Shown piece after piece: positions 44,553-53,025 of a stretch of 64,000 bases of DNA (its first letter is position 1; each line of letters begins with the position of its first letter). Source of the DNA: Flavobacterium taihuense (lineage in GTDB: Bacteria; Bacteroidota; Bacteroidia; Flavobacteriales; Flavobacteriaceae); assembly GCF_019351435.1 (NCBI RefSeq), contig NZ_JAHWYN010000004.1, forward strand, positions 238,505 through 302,504, written 5' to 3'. The position numbers and the translations under genes are program-made. Under the pieces are notes generated by a model that did no database searches, was not told the DNA's origin, and was given only the letters and a program-made list of their open reading frames with translations.

Positions 44553-44591
44553 AGTCATAAGATTGATTTTTATTAAGTCAATCTTGTGACT
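44553..44591 (-). terminator. Terminator between Nramp and histidine decarboxylase genes
   Basis: AGTCATAAGATTGA / TCAATCTTGTGACT arms (one mismatch), with a T run on the minus-strand side, so it mainly ends the histidine decarboxylase message. Confidence 0.6.
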
Positions 44592-44647
44592 AGATTTCAG
44601 AATTAAAATTAATAATAGTAAGATGTTTTTTTTAATTAAATAAAAAA

Positions 44648-45808
44648 TTAGAAACTAAATTCCGCTATTTCTTCTGGGTTTTCTATACAATTTTCTATAT
44701 CGTTGATGAAAAGATCAATTTGTTTTTTGGTCACATTAGGCATGCAAATAATATGGGAGATTTCGCCCTCGGTTGCCAATTGCCATTTTGATTTTACTTC
44801 TTCAGCCGCTTTTGGAAAAACTACTGTAATGGAATTTGGATTTCTCCAAGCTGCAATTCCTATGTTTTTTAGTCTTTGTTCGCAATAATCAGCAACTTCT
44901 AAGCTATGCAGATACCGTTTATTTAGACCTTCAACTCCTAGTTTTTTTATGGCATACCATAAAAATAATGGACAATGACCGTTTCTTGAACCTGTAATTG
45001 TGGTGTCTAAAGAACCGATGTATGAGATTCCTTTTGAGATGCGATCTCTATTGGAACGCTTCGTGATAATGACTCCAGTAGGAATAGGAGAACCTATAAA
45101 TTTGTGTCCACTGATCGAAATACTGTCCGCGCCATCTTTAAAATCAAAAGGGAGTCTTGGCTCCATAAAGGCTCCATAGCTTCCAGATAGCGCCGCATCA
45201 CAATGGATGTAACTGTCTTGAATGGCCAGTCCTTTTAGAATATCCCTGATTTTTGATACATCATCTTTGGCTTCTTTCATAGTTGTTCCAAAAGTAGTAA
45301 GCACAATAGCAGGCTTATGACGATTCATTTTTAGGGTATTCTCAAAATCAACATAGTCGATTTCTCCATTTTCCTGAGAGCGAATAACAATGCTTGGAAT
45401 GTTAAGTAAGTGAATGTTTTTTCGAACACTGTAATGCGTCGATTCCGAGTAATAGACCATTGCTTTTGGATATAATTCGCGGGCCAGATACAATCCATAC
45501 AAATTACTTTCGGAGCCTCCATTGGTGACATAACCCCAATAATCTTTTGGATTGGCACGGAATAATTTAGCAAAAAATCCAACCACTTCTCTTTCCAATT
45601 CATGGGTTTGTACTTTGTAGGTGCAGTCCTCAAAAGGATCACCCAGATTATTGATAGGATATTTTAAAAAATGATTGATTTCTGAATAGTCAAAATCCTT
45701 GGATACAGGATAACCCAAGAAATTATCTCTGGCATTTTCTATGTATTGATTCAGTTCGAATAAACGTTGATTGTCTTGCTCGGATAATGATTCTGAAATA
45801 GGTAGCAT
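44648..45808 (-). CDS. hdc: Histidine decarboxylase, pyridoxal-dependent
   Basis: 386 residues, group II PLP decarboxylase. The PLP lysine is Lys236 in SGHKFIGSP; the PLP-stacking His region is YSESTHYSVRKN; IHCDAALSG carries the Asp that pairs with the pyridine nitrogen; TNGGSESNLYG is the phosphate loop. Length and wording match the histidine decarboxylases of Morganella-type bacteria (about 378 residues), which make histamine and CO2 from histidine. Related serine decarboxylases of plants share this family, so serine or another amino acid cannot be excluded. Divergent from an Lrp/AsnC regulator. No histidine/histamine antiporter is adjacent. Confidence 0.88.
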   Translation of the reverse strand: MLPISESLSEQDNQRLFELNQYIENARDNFLGYPVSKDFDYSEINHFLKYPINNLGDPFEDCTYKVQTHELEREVVGFFAKLFRANPKDYWGYVTNGGSESNLYGLYLARELYPKAMVYYSESTHYSVRKNIHLLNIPSIVIRSQENGEIDYVDFENTLKMNRHKPAIVLTTFGTTMKEAKDDVSKIRDILKGLAIQDSYIHCDAALSGSYGAFMEPRLPFDFKDGADSISISGHKFIGSPIPTGVIITKRSNRDRISKGISYIGSLDTTITGSRNGHCPLFLWYAIKKLGVEGLNKRYLHSLEVADYCEQRLKNIGIAAWRNPNSITVVFPKAAEEVKSKWQLATEGEISHIICMPNVTKKQIDLFINDIENCIENPEEIAEFSF

Positions 45809-45824
45809 AGTATTTAATTTTACT

Positions 45825-45913
45825 GTAAATGTAGTTTTAAAGATTTAAAAAACTTTATAGGGGTTAATATTCAAAATATAATTCTATATTTGATTGTAAA
45901 TACAGTTTTTAAA
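45825..45913. promoter_or_regulatory. Paired direct repeats, candidate Lrp-type operator; -7 box for the regulator
   Basis: GTAAATnnAGTTTT occurs at 45825-45838 and 45896-45909, 71 bp apart (close to seven helical turns), one beside each divergent gene. The plus-strand box TATATTTG is at 45885-45892, overlapping the approach to the second copy. The arrangement fits an Lrp/AsnC regulator that wraps DNA and controls its own gene and hdc. Confidence 0.45.
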
Positions 45914-45961
45914 TATTGAATTTTATCTTAGTAGTTTTTGAAACCATATAATTATTCTGAA

Positions 45962-46414
45962 ATGGATGCCATAGACAAAAAAATATTGATGCTTTTGCAA
46001 CAAGATTCAAAACAAAACACAAAAGAAATCGCCGAAAAAGTGGGGTTGTCAGTTTCTCCAACTTTTGAGAGAATTAAAAAATTGGAACAAAAAGGTTATA
46101 TAAAAAATTATGTGGCTTTATTGGATGCTTCCAAAATTGGGAAATCAATCAGTGTGTATTGTCAAGTGACTTTGGCCGTTCACTCACGGGAATTGATAGA
46201 TTATTTTAAACAGCACATTCTTGTATTGCCCGAAATTACGGGCTGTTTCCATGTATCTGGGAATTATGATTTTTTGTTGAAAGTGGCTGTCAATGATATG
46301 AATGAATATCAAAAGTTTGTCATCGATAAATTATCGGTTATCAAAGGGATTTCAAATGTGCAAAGCTCTTTTGTGATGGAAGAAATTAAAAATGACTTTG
46401 CTTATAATTTATAA
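45962..46414 (+). CDS. Lrp/AsnC family transcriptional regulator
   Basis: 150 residues from the ATG at 45962 (MDAIDKKILMLLQQDSK; a TTG at 45938 would only add an unconserved stretch). Helix-turn-helix with NTKEIAEKVGLSVSPTFERIKKLEQKG (in parts), then the ligand-binding RAM domain (about 65-145) with the family's GCFHVSGNYDFLLKV. Lrp proteins form octamers that bend DNA and respond to amino acids. Position opposite histidine decarboxylase suggests that it senses histidine or a related amino acid. Confidence 0.93.
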   Translation: MDAIDKKILMLLQQDSKQNTKEIAEKVGLSVSPTFERIKKLEQKGYIKNYVALLDASKIGKSISVYCQVTLAVHSRELIDYFKQHILVLPEITGCFHVSGNYDFLLKVAVNDMNEYQKFVIDKLSVIKGISNVQSSFVMEEIKNDFAYNL

Positions 46415-46448
46415 AATAAAAAAACCGACTTGCTTTCACAAATCGGTT
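46411..46448 (-). terminator. Terminator of cysK (possibly also of the Lrp gene)
   Basis: AACCGA / TCGGTT arms with an inner TTG/CAA pair; on the minus strand it is followed by TTTTTTTATTTT. Confidence 0.65.
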
Positions 46449-46470
46449 GGATATTGAGGGGATTTATTTT

Positions 46471-47385
46471 TTATTCAAATAATCCCTCTATACTCAAATA
46501 GCGTTCTCCAGTATCGTAGCAAAAGGTTAGTACTTTGGAACCTGAAGGAATTTCTTTTAGTTTTTTGGCAACAGCGGCTAATGAAGCTCCAGATGAAATT
46601 CCAAGAAGAATACCTTCTTCTTTAGCAGCTCTTTGGGTATATTCATACGCTTCGTCTTTGCTCACTTGTATAGTTTCGTCAAGGATCTCCGTATGCAAAT
46701 TGGTAGGAATAAATCCAGCACCAATACCTTGAATCGGGTGGGGTGAAGGTGCTCCGCCACTAATGACTGGTGAAGCTTCAGGTTCTACAGCAAAGACTTT
46801 TAGATTTGGAAAATGTTGTTTTAGTATTTCGGCACAACCTGTTATGTGTCCGCCAGTTCCAACACCTGTAATTAGATAATCTAATCCATTTGTAAAAGCT
46901 TTAATGATTTCCTGCGCAGTGGTGGTTTTGTGAATATCTATATTTGCGGGGTTGTCAAATTGTAGCGGAGACCAGGAATTCGCAATTTCAACAGTTAATT
47001 CTTGTGCTTTTTCTAAAGCGCCTTTCATTCCTTTTTCACGAGGAGTAAGAACAAATTCGGCTCCATAGATACTCATTAATCGGCGTCTTTCTACCGACAT
47101 GGATTCGGGCATTACCAAAATTAATCGGTAACCTTTTACGGCAGCAACCATCGCTAATCCAATTCCGGTGTTTCCAGAGGTGGCTTCAATTATGGTACTG
47201 TCTTTTTGTAATAATCCTTTTTGCTCTGCATCTTCAATCATCGATAGAGCAATTCTGTCTTTGATGCTAGCTCCAGGATTTGTTTTTTCAAGTTTTATCC
47301 AAACATTAGCTTCTGAGCCAAATAATTTATTGATTTTTACGTGCGGCGTATTACCAATAGTCCCTAGTATGTTGTTGTGTAGCAT
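46471..47385 (-). CDS. cysK: Cysteine synthase A
   Basis: 304 residues. PLP lysine Lys42 in [25 protein letters not shown], the phosphate-binding [10 protein letters not shown], and [11 protein letters not shown] near the end. The frame is open to 47424 but [16 protein letters not shown] at 47385 is the normal start. Second cysteine synthase in the window, with no serine acetyltransferase next to it. CysK normally binds the CysE C-terminal tail, which the EpsC here appears to lack. Confidence 0.94.
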   Translation of the reverse strand: MLHNNILGTIGNTPHVKINKLFGSEANVWIKLEKTNPGASIKDRIALSMIEDAEQKGLLQKDSTIIEATSGNTGIGLAMVAAVKGYRLILVMPESMSVERRRLMSIYGAEFVLTPREKGMKGALEKAQELTVEIANSWSPLQFDNPANIDIHKTTTAQEIIKAFTNGLDYLITGVGTGGHITGCAEILKQHFPNLKVFAVEPEASPVISGGAPSPHPIQGIGAGFIPTNLHTEILDETIQVSKDEAYEYTQRAAKEEGILLGISSGASLAAVAKKLKEIPSGSKVLTFCYDTGERYLSIEGLFE

Positions 47386-47490
47386 TTTTCTTTTTTTATA
47401 TATAAAAGTAAATATACTCCACATTTAGGTATTGGCAAAATAGAAGAGGGATTATTCTTTGTTTAAATTTCGCTCTCTTGGATAAAAAGA

Positions 47491-47523
47491 AAAACCCGAT
47501 TTGAAATATTCAAATCGGGTTTT
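47491..47523. terminator. Terminator of lpdA
   Basis: AAAACCCGATTTGAA / CAAATCGGGTTTT arms with a short loop, A/T runs on both sides, 22 nt after the lpdA stop. Confidence 0.8.
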
Positions 47524-47544
47524 AAATTTATAAAATCTTATTTA

Positions 47545-48933
47545 TTACAAATGAATTACTTCACCATATGCATCAGCAACTGCTTCCATAACTGCTTCAC
47601 TCATAGTTGGGTGAGGATGGATTGATTTTAGGATTTCATGTCCTGTTGTTTCCAGTTTACGAGCTACAACTGCTTCAGCAATCATATCAGTAACTCCAGC
47701 TCCAATCATGTGACATCCTAACCATTCGCCATATTTGGCATCAAAAATTACTTTTACAAAACCGTCTGGAGTTCCGGCAGCTTTTGCTTTTCCTGAAGCT
47801 GAGAATGGGAATTTACCAATTTTTAATTCGTATCCTTTTTCTTTTGCTTGTTTTTCAGTCAATCCAACAGAAGCAATTTCTGGAGTGGCATACGTACAGC
47901 CAGGAACGTTTCCATAATCGATAGGATCGACGTGAAGCCCAGCAATTTTTTCTACACAGTTAATTCCTTCAGCAGAAGCTACGTGAGCTAATGCTTGCCC
48001 TGGAGTTACGTCACCAATTGCGTAATATCCTGGGATATTAGTTTGGTTATATTCGTTCACCAAGATTTTATCTCTATCAGTAGCAATACCCACTTCTTCT
48101 AATCCGATGTTTTCGATGTTGGTTTTGATTCCAACAGCTGATAATAAAATGTCAGCTTCAAGAACTTCTTCTCCTTTTGCTGTTTTAACAAACGCTTTTA
48201 CTCCAGCACCAGTAGTGTCAATACGTTCAACAGAAGAGTTGGTCATGATTTTAATACCTGCTTTTTTCAAAGAACGCTCAAATTGTTTTGAGATATCTTC
48301 ATCTTCTACAGGAACTACGTTTGGCATAAATTCTACGATTGTTACATCAGTCCCCATTGAGTTATAGAAATGAGCAAATTCTACTCCAATAGCCCCAGAA
48401 CCTACAATAATCATTGATTTTGGTTGCGTTGGCAATGTCATTGCTTGACGGTATCCGATTACTTTTACTCCATCTTGCGGTAAGTTTGGTAACTCACGAG
48501 AACGGGCACCGGTAGCAATAATGATATGATCTGCGCTATATTCAGTAACTTTTCCGTCTTTATCGGTAACGTCTAGTTTTTTACCAGCTTTTAGCTTTCC
48601 AAAACCATCTATAACGTCAATTTTATTTTTTTTCATCAAGAATTGAACACCTTTGCTCATTCCTTCTGCAACCCCACGGCTACGTTGAACCACTGCCGGG
48701 AAGTCTTTATCAAATGATGAAACAGTCAATCCATAATCAGAAGCGTGCTTTAAATAATCAAAAACCTGAGCCGATTTTAATAATGCTTTAGTTGGGATGC
48801 AACCCCAGTTCAAACATACACCACCTAGGTTTTCTTTTTCCACTACGGCAACTTTAAATCCTAATTGAGAGGCTCTAATTGCTGTAACATATCCTCCAGG
48901 GCCACTTCCTAAAACTATAATATCGTATTTCAT
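47545..48933 (-). CDS. lpdA: Dihydrolipoyl dehydrogenase (E3)
   Basis: 462 residues. Reoxidises dihydrolipoamide of pyruvate, 2-oxoglutarate and branched-chain dehydrogenase complexes with NAD+. FAD motif VLGSGPGGYVTAIRA at the N-terminus, redox disulfide GGVCLNWGCIPTKALL, NAD motif IVGSGAIGVEFAHFY, second FAD motif YYAIGDVTPG, and C-terminal His-Glu pair HPHPTMSEAVMEAV. No E1 or E2 genes are adjacent. The upstream leader region holds a four-unit hairpin array. Confidence 0.97.
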   Translation of the reverse strand: MKYDIIVLGSGPGGYVTAIRASQLGFKVAVVEKENLGGVCLNWGCIPTKALLKSAQVFDYLKHASDYGLTVSSFDKDFPAVVQRSRGVAEGMSKGVQFLMKKNKIDVIDGFGKLKAGKKLDVTDKDGKVTEYSADHIIIATGARSRELPNLPQDGVKVIGYRQAMTLPTQPKSMIIVGSGAIGVEFAHFYNSMGTDVTIVEFMPNVVPVEDEDISKQFERSLKKAGIKIMTNSSVERIDTTGAGVKAFVKTAKGEEVLEADILLSAVGIKTNIENIGLEEVGIATDRDKILVNEYNQTNIPGYYAIGDVTPGQALAHVASAEGINCVEKIAGLHVDPIDYGNVPGCTYATPEIASVGLTEKQAKEKGYELKIGKFPFSASGKAKAAGTPDGFVKVIFDAKYGEWLGCHMIGAGVTDMIAEAVVARKLETTGHEILKSIHPHPTMSEAVMEAVADAYGEVIHL

Positions 48934-48960
48934 TTTGTATTTGTTTATTTGTTATTTGTA

Positions 48961-49163
48961 CAAAATGCAGTCGGCAAGGCCTCGTGTCATTTCAAAGTTT
49001 TTTTATTTGTTTTTTAATGGTAAAATGCAGTTGCTTACGCTCGTGTCATTTTCTTCTTTTTATTTAAATTATTGTAAAATGAATTTGTAAAAACTCATTT
49101 TATTTTTTTAAGAATTTATTTTTATAGGTAAAAATAGAATTCGCAAAAGCTCATTTCATTTTA
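48961..49163. repeat. Array of four related hairpins upstream of lpdA
   Basis: Units at 48961-48994, 49021-49052, 49075-49102 and 49130-49163, spaced 54-60 bp. Each opens with (T/C/A)AAAATG or AAAATAG and closes with CATTT(T); the first two share ATGCAGT and CTCGTGTCATTT, the last two have decayed middles. Spacers are T-rich. They fall in the 523-bp gap between lpdA and the HNH gene, in the 5' region of lpdA. No gene is seen in the gap; 49164-49456 is plain AT-rich sequence. Confidence 0.7.
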
Positions 49164-49456
49164 ATGATTGTTGTAATAATTTGAGATTGCGAATTTAAGG
49201 ATTTATTTGATTATTGAAAAATTTAGTAGGTACAAAGTTTTATTCTATTTTGTGATAGATCTGACTTTGATTTTTTATTTTAGGAGCAGTAGTAGGATTC
49301 GTTTTCAGGAAGTGTGGAAGATGCTATTGCTTACAATTTAAATTAATTGGATACTTGTGAAATTATACACATGCAACGTGATTTTTTATATAGAAAAAAA
49401 CATAGGTTGCTTTTGGAGATAAAATCGATTGTTAATTGTTTAAAAAAAAACAATAA

Positions 49457-50041
49457 TTAAATCCTTACATGTCCCCAATTTTCACCAGATGCAATACGTC
49501 TGATTTGCATTTCGCTTACACCAAATTGTTTGGCAATCATTTTCAGGCGTGTTTTTTGTTCTGGCCTTGCTAAAATTTTTTTAATTAACATGACCCTAAT
49601 GGTTGTTAATTTTCTTCCGTCAGCTTTTAGATTGTGTTCGATTAGACTTTTTCTGGCCTGAATTACTTTTGGATTCTTATTCCTATGTTCAATCATTTCA
49701 GCTCTGGTAGCCCAACGTAAATTATTGACATCATCGTTATTTCGACTATAATCTAAGTGTATTACATAAATTTGTTCCTCAGACTGTTTCGGAATAAAAT
49801 ATTGCGCTACTAGTTTATAAAGAAATAAACATTTGCTAACACTTTTACCGTCTTTTTTGATTCGGAATGAAAAAGTTGGATAACCATCACTTAAAGATCC
49901 TTTTAAAAGTCGACAATCTTTTATGTTTTCTGAAAAACTAATTAATCGCCCTTTGTTTGAAATGGCATATCGAAGTTTTAAAGAGTAATCGAGTTCTAAT
50001 TCTTTAAATTGTTCGTTTGGATAAATTCTAATTTGTGGCAT
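49457..50041 (-). CDS. NUMOD4/HNH-type protein with C-terminal helix-turn-helix
   Basis: 194 residues. NUMOD4-like start (LRYAISNKGRLISFSEN, about 26-42), an HNH_3-like segment VIHLDYSRNNDDVNNLRWAT at about 93-112 with His and the paired Asn, and a C-terminal helix-turn-helix (KMIAKQFGVSEMQIRRIASGENW). This is the part list of a homing endonuclease, but the gene stands alone and is not inside an intron or intein, and I recall near-identical stand-alone genes in many Flavobacteriaceae. It may be a domesticated regulator or nuclease. A -7 box precedes it. Confidence 0.82.
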   Translation of the reverse strand: MPQIRIYPNEQFKELELDYSLKLRYAISNKGRLISFSENIKDCRLLKGSLSDGYPTFSFRIKKDGKSVSKCLFLYKLVAQYFIPKQSEEQIYVIHLDYSRNNDDVNNLRWATRAEMIEHRNKNPKVIQARKSLIEHNLKADGRKLTTIRVMLIKKILARPEQKTRLKMIAKQFGVSEMQIRRIASGENWGHVRI

Positions 50042-50062
50042 TTGAATTTGAATTTAGATATT

Positions 50063-50070
50063 CAAAGATA
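50063..50070 (-). promoter_or_regulatory. -7 box (TATCTTTG) of the HNH/HTH gene
   Basis: Exact TAnnTTTG on the minus strand, 22 nt before the ATG; it lies in the direct repeat (GA)TATTCAAA of 50059-50077. Confidence 0.4.
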
Positions 50071-50175
50071 TTCAAATTAATACATTTAGTATATTAAACG
50101 ACTGTTTTTTAGGTGTTATTTTGGGTTTTTACTAATGTAATAGCAGTTATTGTGATAATTTTCTTTAATTTAAAA

Positions 50176-51930
50176 TCAGTTTGCAACTGAAAATTGGGAG
50201 TCATACAGGTTTTTATAATACCCTTTTTCTTGGTTTATCAATTCTTGGTGCGTTCCTTGTTCTACAATTAAGCCTTTGTCCATAACCACAATTTTATCAG
50301 CATTGACGATGGTGGCCAATCGATGTGCAATAACAATCGATGTTCTTCCTTTGGTAATGGTTTCTGTAGCTCGCTGAATGAGTTCTTCGGAATACGTGTC
50401 GATTGAAGATGTTGCTTCGTCCAGGATAAGAATACTGGGATTACTCACATACGCACGTAAAAAGGCAATAAGTTGGCGCTGTCCGGACGATAACATTACA
50501 CCACGTTCTTTTACATCAAAATCATAATTGTCTGGCAAGCTCATAATAAATTCATGAACGCCTATTTTTTTGGCAGCATTCAATACATGATCTCTAGTGA
50601 TTTCAGGATTGTTGAGTGTTATATTATTATAGATGGTATCGGCAAAAAGAAATACATCCTGCAAAACCACCGCAATTTGCTTGCGCAATGAACTCAAAGT
50701 GTAATTCTCAATATTGTGATTGTCTATAAATATTGAACCGCTATTGATTTCATAAAACCGATTCAGTAAATTGATAATGGTCGATTTTCCTGCTCCGGTA
50801 GAACCTACAATGGCAATAGTCTGACTCGCTTTTACTTCAAGATTGATTCCTTTGATGACCTCTTCGTTTGGTATATATCCAAAATGGACTTTTTCAAAAC
50901 GAATATCTCCGTCAAAAAGTGGAGCTTCAATAGTTCCTGTATCTTGTATTTGGTCTTGAGTATCCAAAATGTCAAAAACACGGTTGGCGGCAATCATTCC
51001 CAATTGCATTTCGTTGAATTTATCCGCAATTTGACGCAACGGATTAAACAACATTCCGATGAACATCGTATATGAAAATAAATCCCCAAACGTAGTCGAA
51101 CTATCTCCTCTCAAGATATTAAATCCTCCGTATAAAACAATAAAACCAAGTGTCAACGATGAAATAATATCGGCAATAGGAAAGAAAATCGAGTTGTATA
51201 AAATGGTTTTTATCCAGGCTCTGTTGTGTTTATCGTTGATTACTCTAAATTTTTCGGCTTCAATATCTTCGCGATGAAACAACTGAACTATTTTCATCCC
51301 AGTAACTCTTTCTTGGACAAAAGAGTTCATATTGGCAATTTGAGTACGAACTTCTTCAAAGGCAACTTGCATCTTTTTTTGAAAAATACGGGTGATAAAA
51401 ACCAAAATTGGCATTGCGACAATCACAATCCATGTCAGTTTCCAGTTCATATAAAACATAAAAATAAGTACCACCAGCATTTTCATCAAGTCACTTATAA
51501 TCATAAATAATCCTTGGCTGAAAATACGGGCAATAGCCTCAATATCCGATACAGATCGGGTTACAAGTTGACCTACAGGAACCAAATCAAAATATTTCAT
51601 TCTAAAACTCAAAATGTGTTTGAATAGTTTTACCCGAATGTCTTTTACAATATCCTGCCCAAGCCAGTTTGCCCAATACACAAAGAAAAATTGGGAAAAA
51701 ACCTCCAGTAAAAGAATAATTCCCATCAAAGTGATATACATCAATAGACCATTTTGATCTTTGGGCTGGATATAACTATCGACCGTTTGTTTTAATAAAT
51801 AGGGGCGAAGTGCTGCAAAAACCGATAGTGAAATGGCGAAAATAATCACACCGTTAAAACGCCATTGGTAGGGTTTGGTGTATTTTAATATTCTCTTGAA
51901 TAATCGGGTGTCAAATGCTTTTGCTTTCAT
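50176..51930 (-). CDS. ABC exporter (fused permease and ATPase)
   Basis: 584 residues. Type IV exporter half-transporter: six TM helices in about 20-310, then the nucleotide-binding domain with Walker A GSTGAGKST, signature LSSGQRQ, Walker B ILILDEATSS and switch AHRLAT. Works as a homo- or heterodimer; the wording is that of MsbA/MdlB-like lipid or drug exporters, substrate not told by sequence. The signature begins LSSGQ rather than LSGGQ, a mild change that is common in this subgroup. The truA gene upstream reads in the same direction, with repeat copy C between. Confidence 0.93.
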   Translation of the reverse strand: MKAKAFDTRLFKRILKYTKPYQWRFNGVIIFAISLSVFAALRPYLLKQTVDSYIQPKDQNGLLMYITLMGIILLLEVFSQFFFVYWANWLGQDIVKDIRVKLFKHILSFRMKYFDLVPVGQLVTRSVSDIEAIARIFSQGLFMIISDLMKMLVVLIFMFYMNWKLTWIVIVAMPILVFITRIFQKKMQVAFEEVRTQIANMNSFVQERVTGMKIVQLFHREDIEAEKFRVINDKHNRAWIKTILYNSIFFPIADIISSLTLGFIVLYGGFNILRGDSSTTFGDLFSYTMFIGMLFNPLRQIADKFNEMQLGMIAANRVFDILDTQDQIQDTGTIEAPLFDGDIRFEKVHFGYIPNEEVIKGINLEVKASQTIAIVGSTGAGKSTIINLLNRFYEINSGSIFIDNHNIENYTLSSLRKQIAVVLQDVFLFADTIYNNITLNNPEITRDHVLNAAKKIGVHEFIMSLPDNYDFDVKERGVMLSSGQRQLIAFLRAYVSNPSILILDEATSSIDTYSEELIQRATETITKGRTSIVIAHRLATIVNADKIVVMDKGLIVEQGTHQELINQEKGYYKNLYDSQFSVAN

Positions 51931-51939
51931 TTATTTTCT

Positions 51940-52023
51940 GGAGCTTTTTCCTGCTATCCGCTGCAATCTTTTCTATTTTTAAAGAAAAAATAGAAAAGGA
52001 TTTCCGCTTCTATCAGGGCTATT
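51940..52023 (+). repeat. Dispersed palindromic element, copy C
   Basis: GGAGC..TTCCTGCTATCCGCTGCAATC at the left, CCGCTTCTATCAGGGCTAT at the right, with an inner perfect stem CTTTTCTATTTTT / AAAAATAGAAAAG around AAAGA. It matches the inverted copy D at 52940-53018. Its last bases contain the truA stop codon (52019-52021). Confidence 0.8.
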
Positions 52024-52819
52024 TCGTAATGTAATCGTATTCAATTTTGGTTAAATATAACCCATGTGCCGGAACCGAAAATCCAGCGTTATCTCTGTTT
52101 TTACTTTCTATAATCGATTCAAAATCATCCAAAGTGATTTTATGCAACCCAATATTAATTAAAGTTCCCACAATTGAGCGAACCATATTTCTCAAAAAAC
52201 GATTGGCCGAAATGGTAAAAATTAATTTTCCGTTTTCTTGTTTAGCTCCGCTCTGTTCGGCTCCGCCTCGAGTCCAATACGCTTCAAATATACTGCAATC
52301 AAATGTGTTTACATCAGTGTTTACCTTTGAAAAACATTGAAAATCGGTATGATTCAGTAATGATTTTGCGGCCTCATTCATTAAATCCACATCGAGTTTT
52401 TGATGGAAATACCAGCTTTGCTCTTGAAGAAAAGGATCTTTGAAGGTGTTGATGTGGTATTCGTAGGTTCTTTTTGTAGCATCAAAACGAGTGTGTGCTT
52501 CGTCAGCAACGGGAAAAATATCATAAATAACAATGTCTTTTGGTAAAAAAGAATTAAGCTTGTGTATTAGATTCGGTATGTCAAAGGGGGTTTCCAAATC
52601 AAAATGGGCATACATTTCTTTGGCATGAACCCCAGTATCGGTTCTTCCTGCCCCCATAAGATTAATGGGTGTATTGAGAATAACCGAAAAGGCTTTGTTC
52701 ATCGTTTCTTGTACAGAAGCTGCATTGGGTTGGTATTGCCAACCGTGATAGTGTGTTCCGTTGTATGCTAATTTTATAAAATATCTCAATTTTAGTGCGC
52801 AGTATTCAGTGTTTAGCAT
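52019..52819 (-). CDS. truA: tRNA pseudouridine synthase A
   Basis: 266 residues. Makes pseudouridine at tRNA positions 38-40. Catalytic Asp in GAGRTDTGVHAKEM; other family marks are AYNGTHYHGWQYQP at the N-terminus and RFLRNMVRSIVGTL near 210. Other TruA proteins begin at RYFIKLAYNG, here preceded by LNTEYCALKL, which reads from CTGAATAC-type word-repeat DNA. A TTG at 52789 would give the canonical start; ATG at 52819 is kept because a -7 box lies upstream of it. The gene is flanked by inverted copies C and D of a repeat. Confidence 0.93.
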   Translation of the reverse strand: MLNTEYCALKLRYFIKLAYNGTHYHGWQYQPNAASVQETMNKAFSVILNTPINLMGAGRTDTGVHAKEMYAHFDLETPFDIPNLIHKLNSFLPKDIVIYDIFPVADEAHTRFDATKRTYEYHINTFKDPFLQEQSWYFHQKLDVDLMNEAAKSLLNHTDFQCFSKVNTDVNTFDCSIFEAYWTRGGAEQSGAKQENGKLIFTISANRFLRNMVRSIVGTLINIGLHKITLDDFESIIESKNRDNAGFSVPAHGLYLTKIEYDYITK

Positions 52820-52866
52820 TCAGCCAATGATGCTGAAAGGATGTACACTGAAAGAGTTAATAGTGG

Positions 52867-52874
52867 CAAATTTA
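52867..52874 (-). promoter_or_regulatory. -7 box (TAAATTTG) of truA
   Basis: Exact TAnnTTTG on the minus strand, 48 nt before the ATG at 52819. No clear -33 element. Confidence 0.4.
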
Positions 52875-52895
52875 CAAAGAATGTATCTTGTTTGG

Positions 52896-52929
52896 TTGTT
52901 TTTTATTTAAAAGAGAATGTCTATTTTTG
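52896..52929 (+). promoter_or_regulatory. Promoter of the YfcE-like phosphodiesterase gene
   Basis: TTG (52896-52898), 23-nt spacer, TATTTTTG (52922-52929). The transcript would start just before repeat copy D, placing the whole repeat in the 5' leader of the gene at 53026. Confidence 0.45.
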
Positions 52930-52939
52930 CCCAAATGCC

Positions 52940-53018
52940 ATAGCCCTGATAGAAGCGTTATCCTTTTTGTTTTTCCTTTAAAAATAAAAAGATACCAGCG
53001 AATAGCAGGATTAGCTCC
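52940..53018 (-). repeat. Dispersed palindromic element, copy D
   Basis: Inverted relative to copy C. On the minus strand: GGAGCTAATCCTGCTATTCG, an inner stem CTTTTT..TTTT / AAAA..AAAAAGG, and CGCTTCTATCAGGGCTAT. It shares CTTCTATCAGGGCTAT exactly with copy C and CTAATCCnGCTnTTCGCT with copy B. Confidence 0.8.
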
Positions 53019-53025
53019 TTAAAAC

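Noticed and set aside
48961..49163. CRISPR array
   Set aside because: The spacers are T-rich, unequal and similar to each other; the units are self-complementary and decaying. No cas genes.
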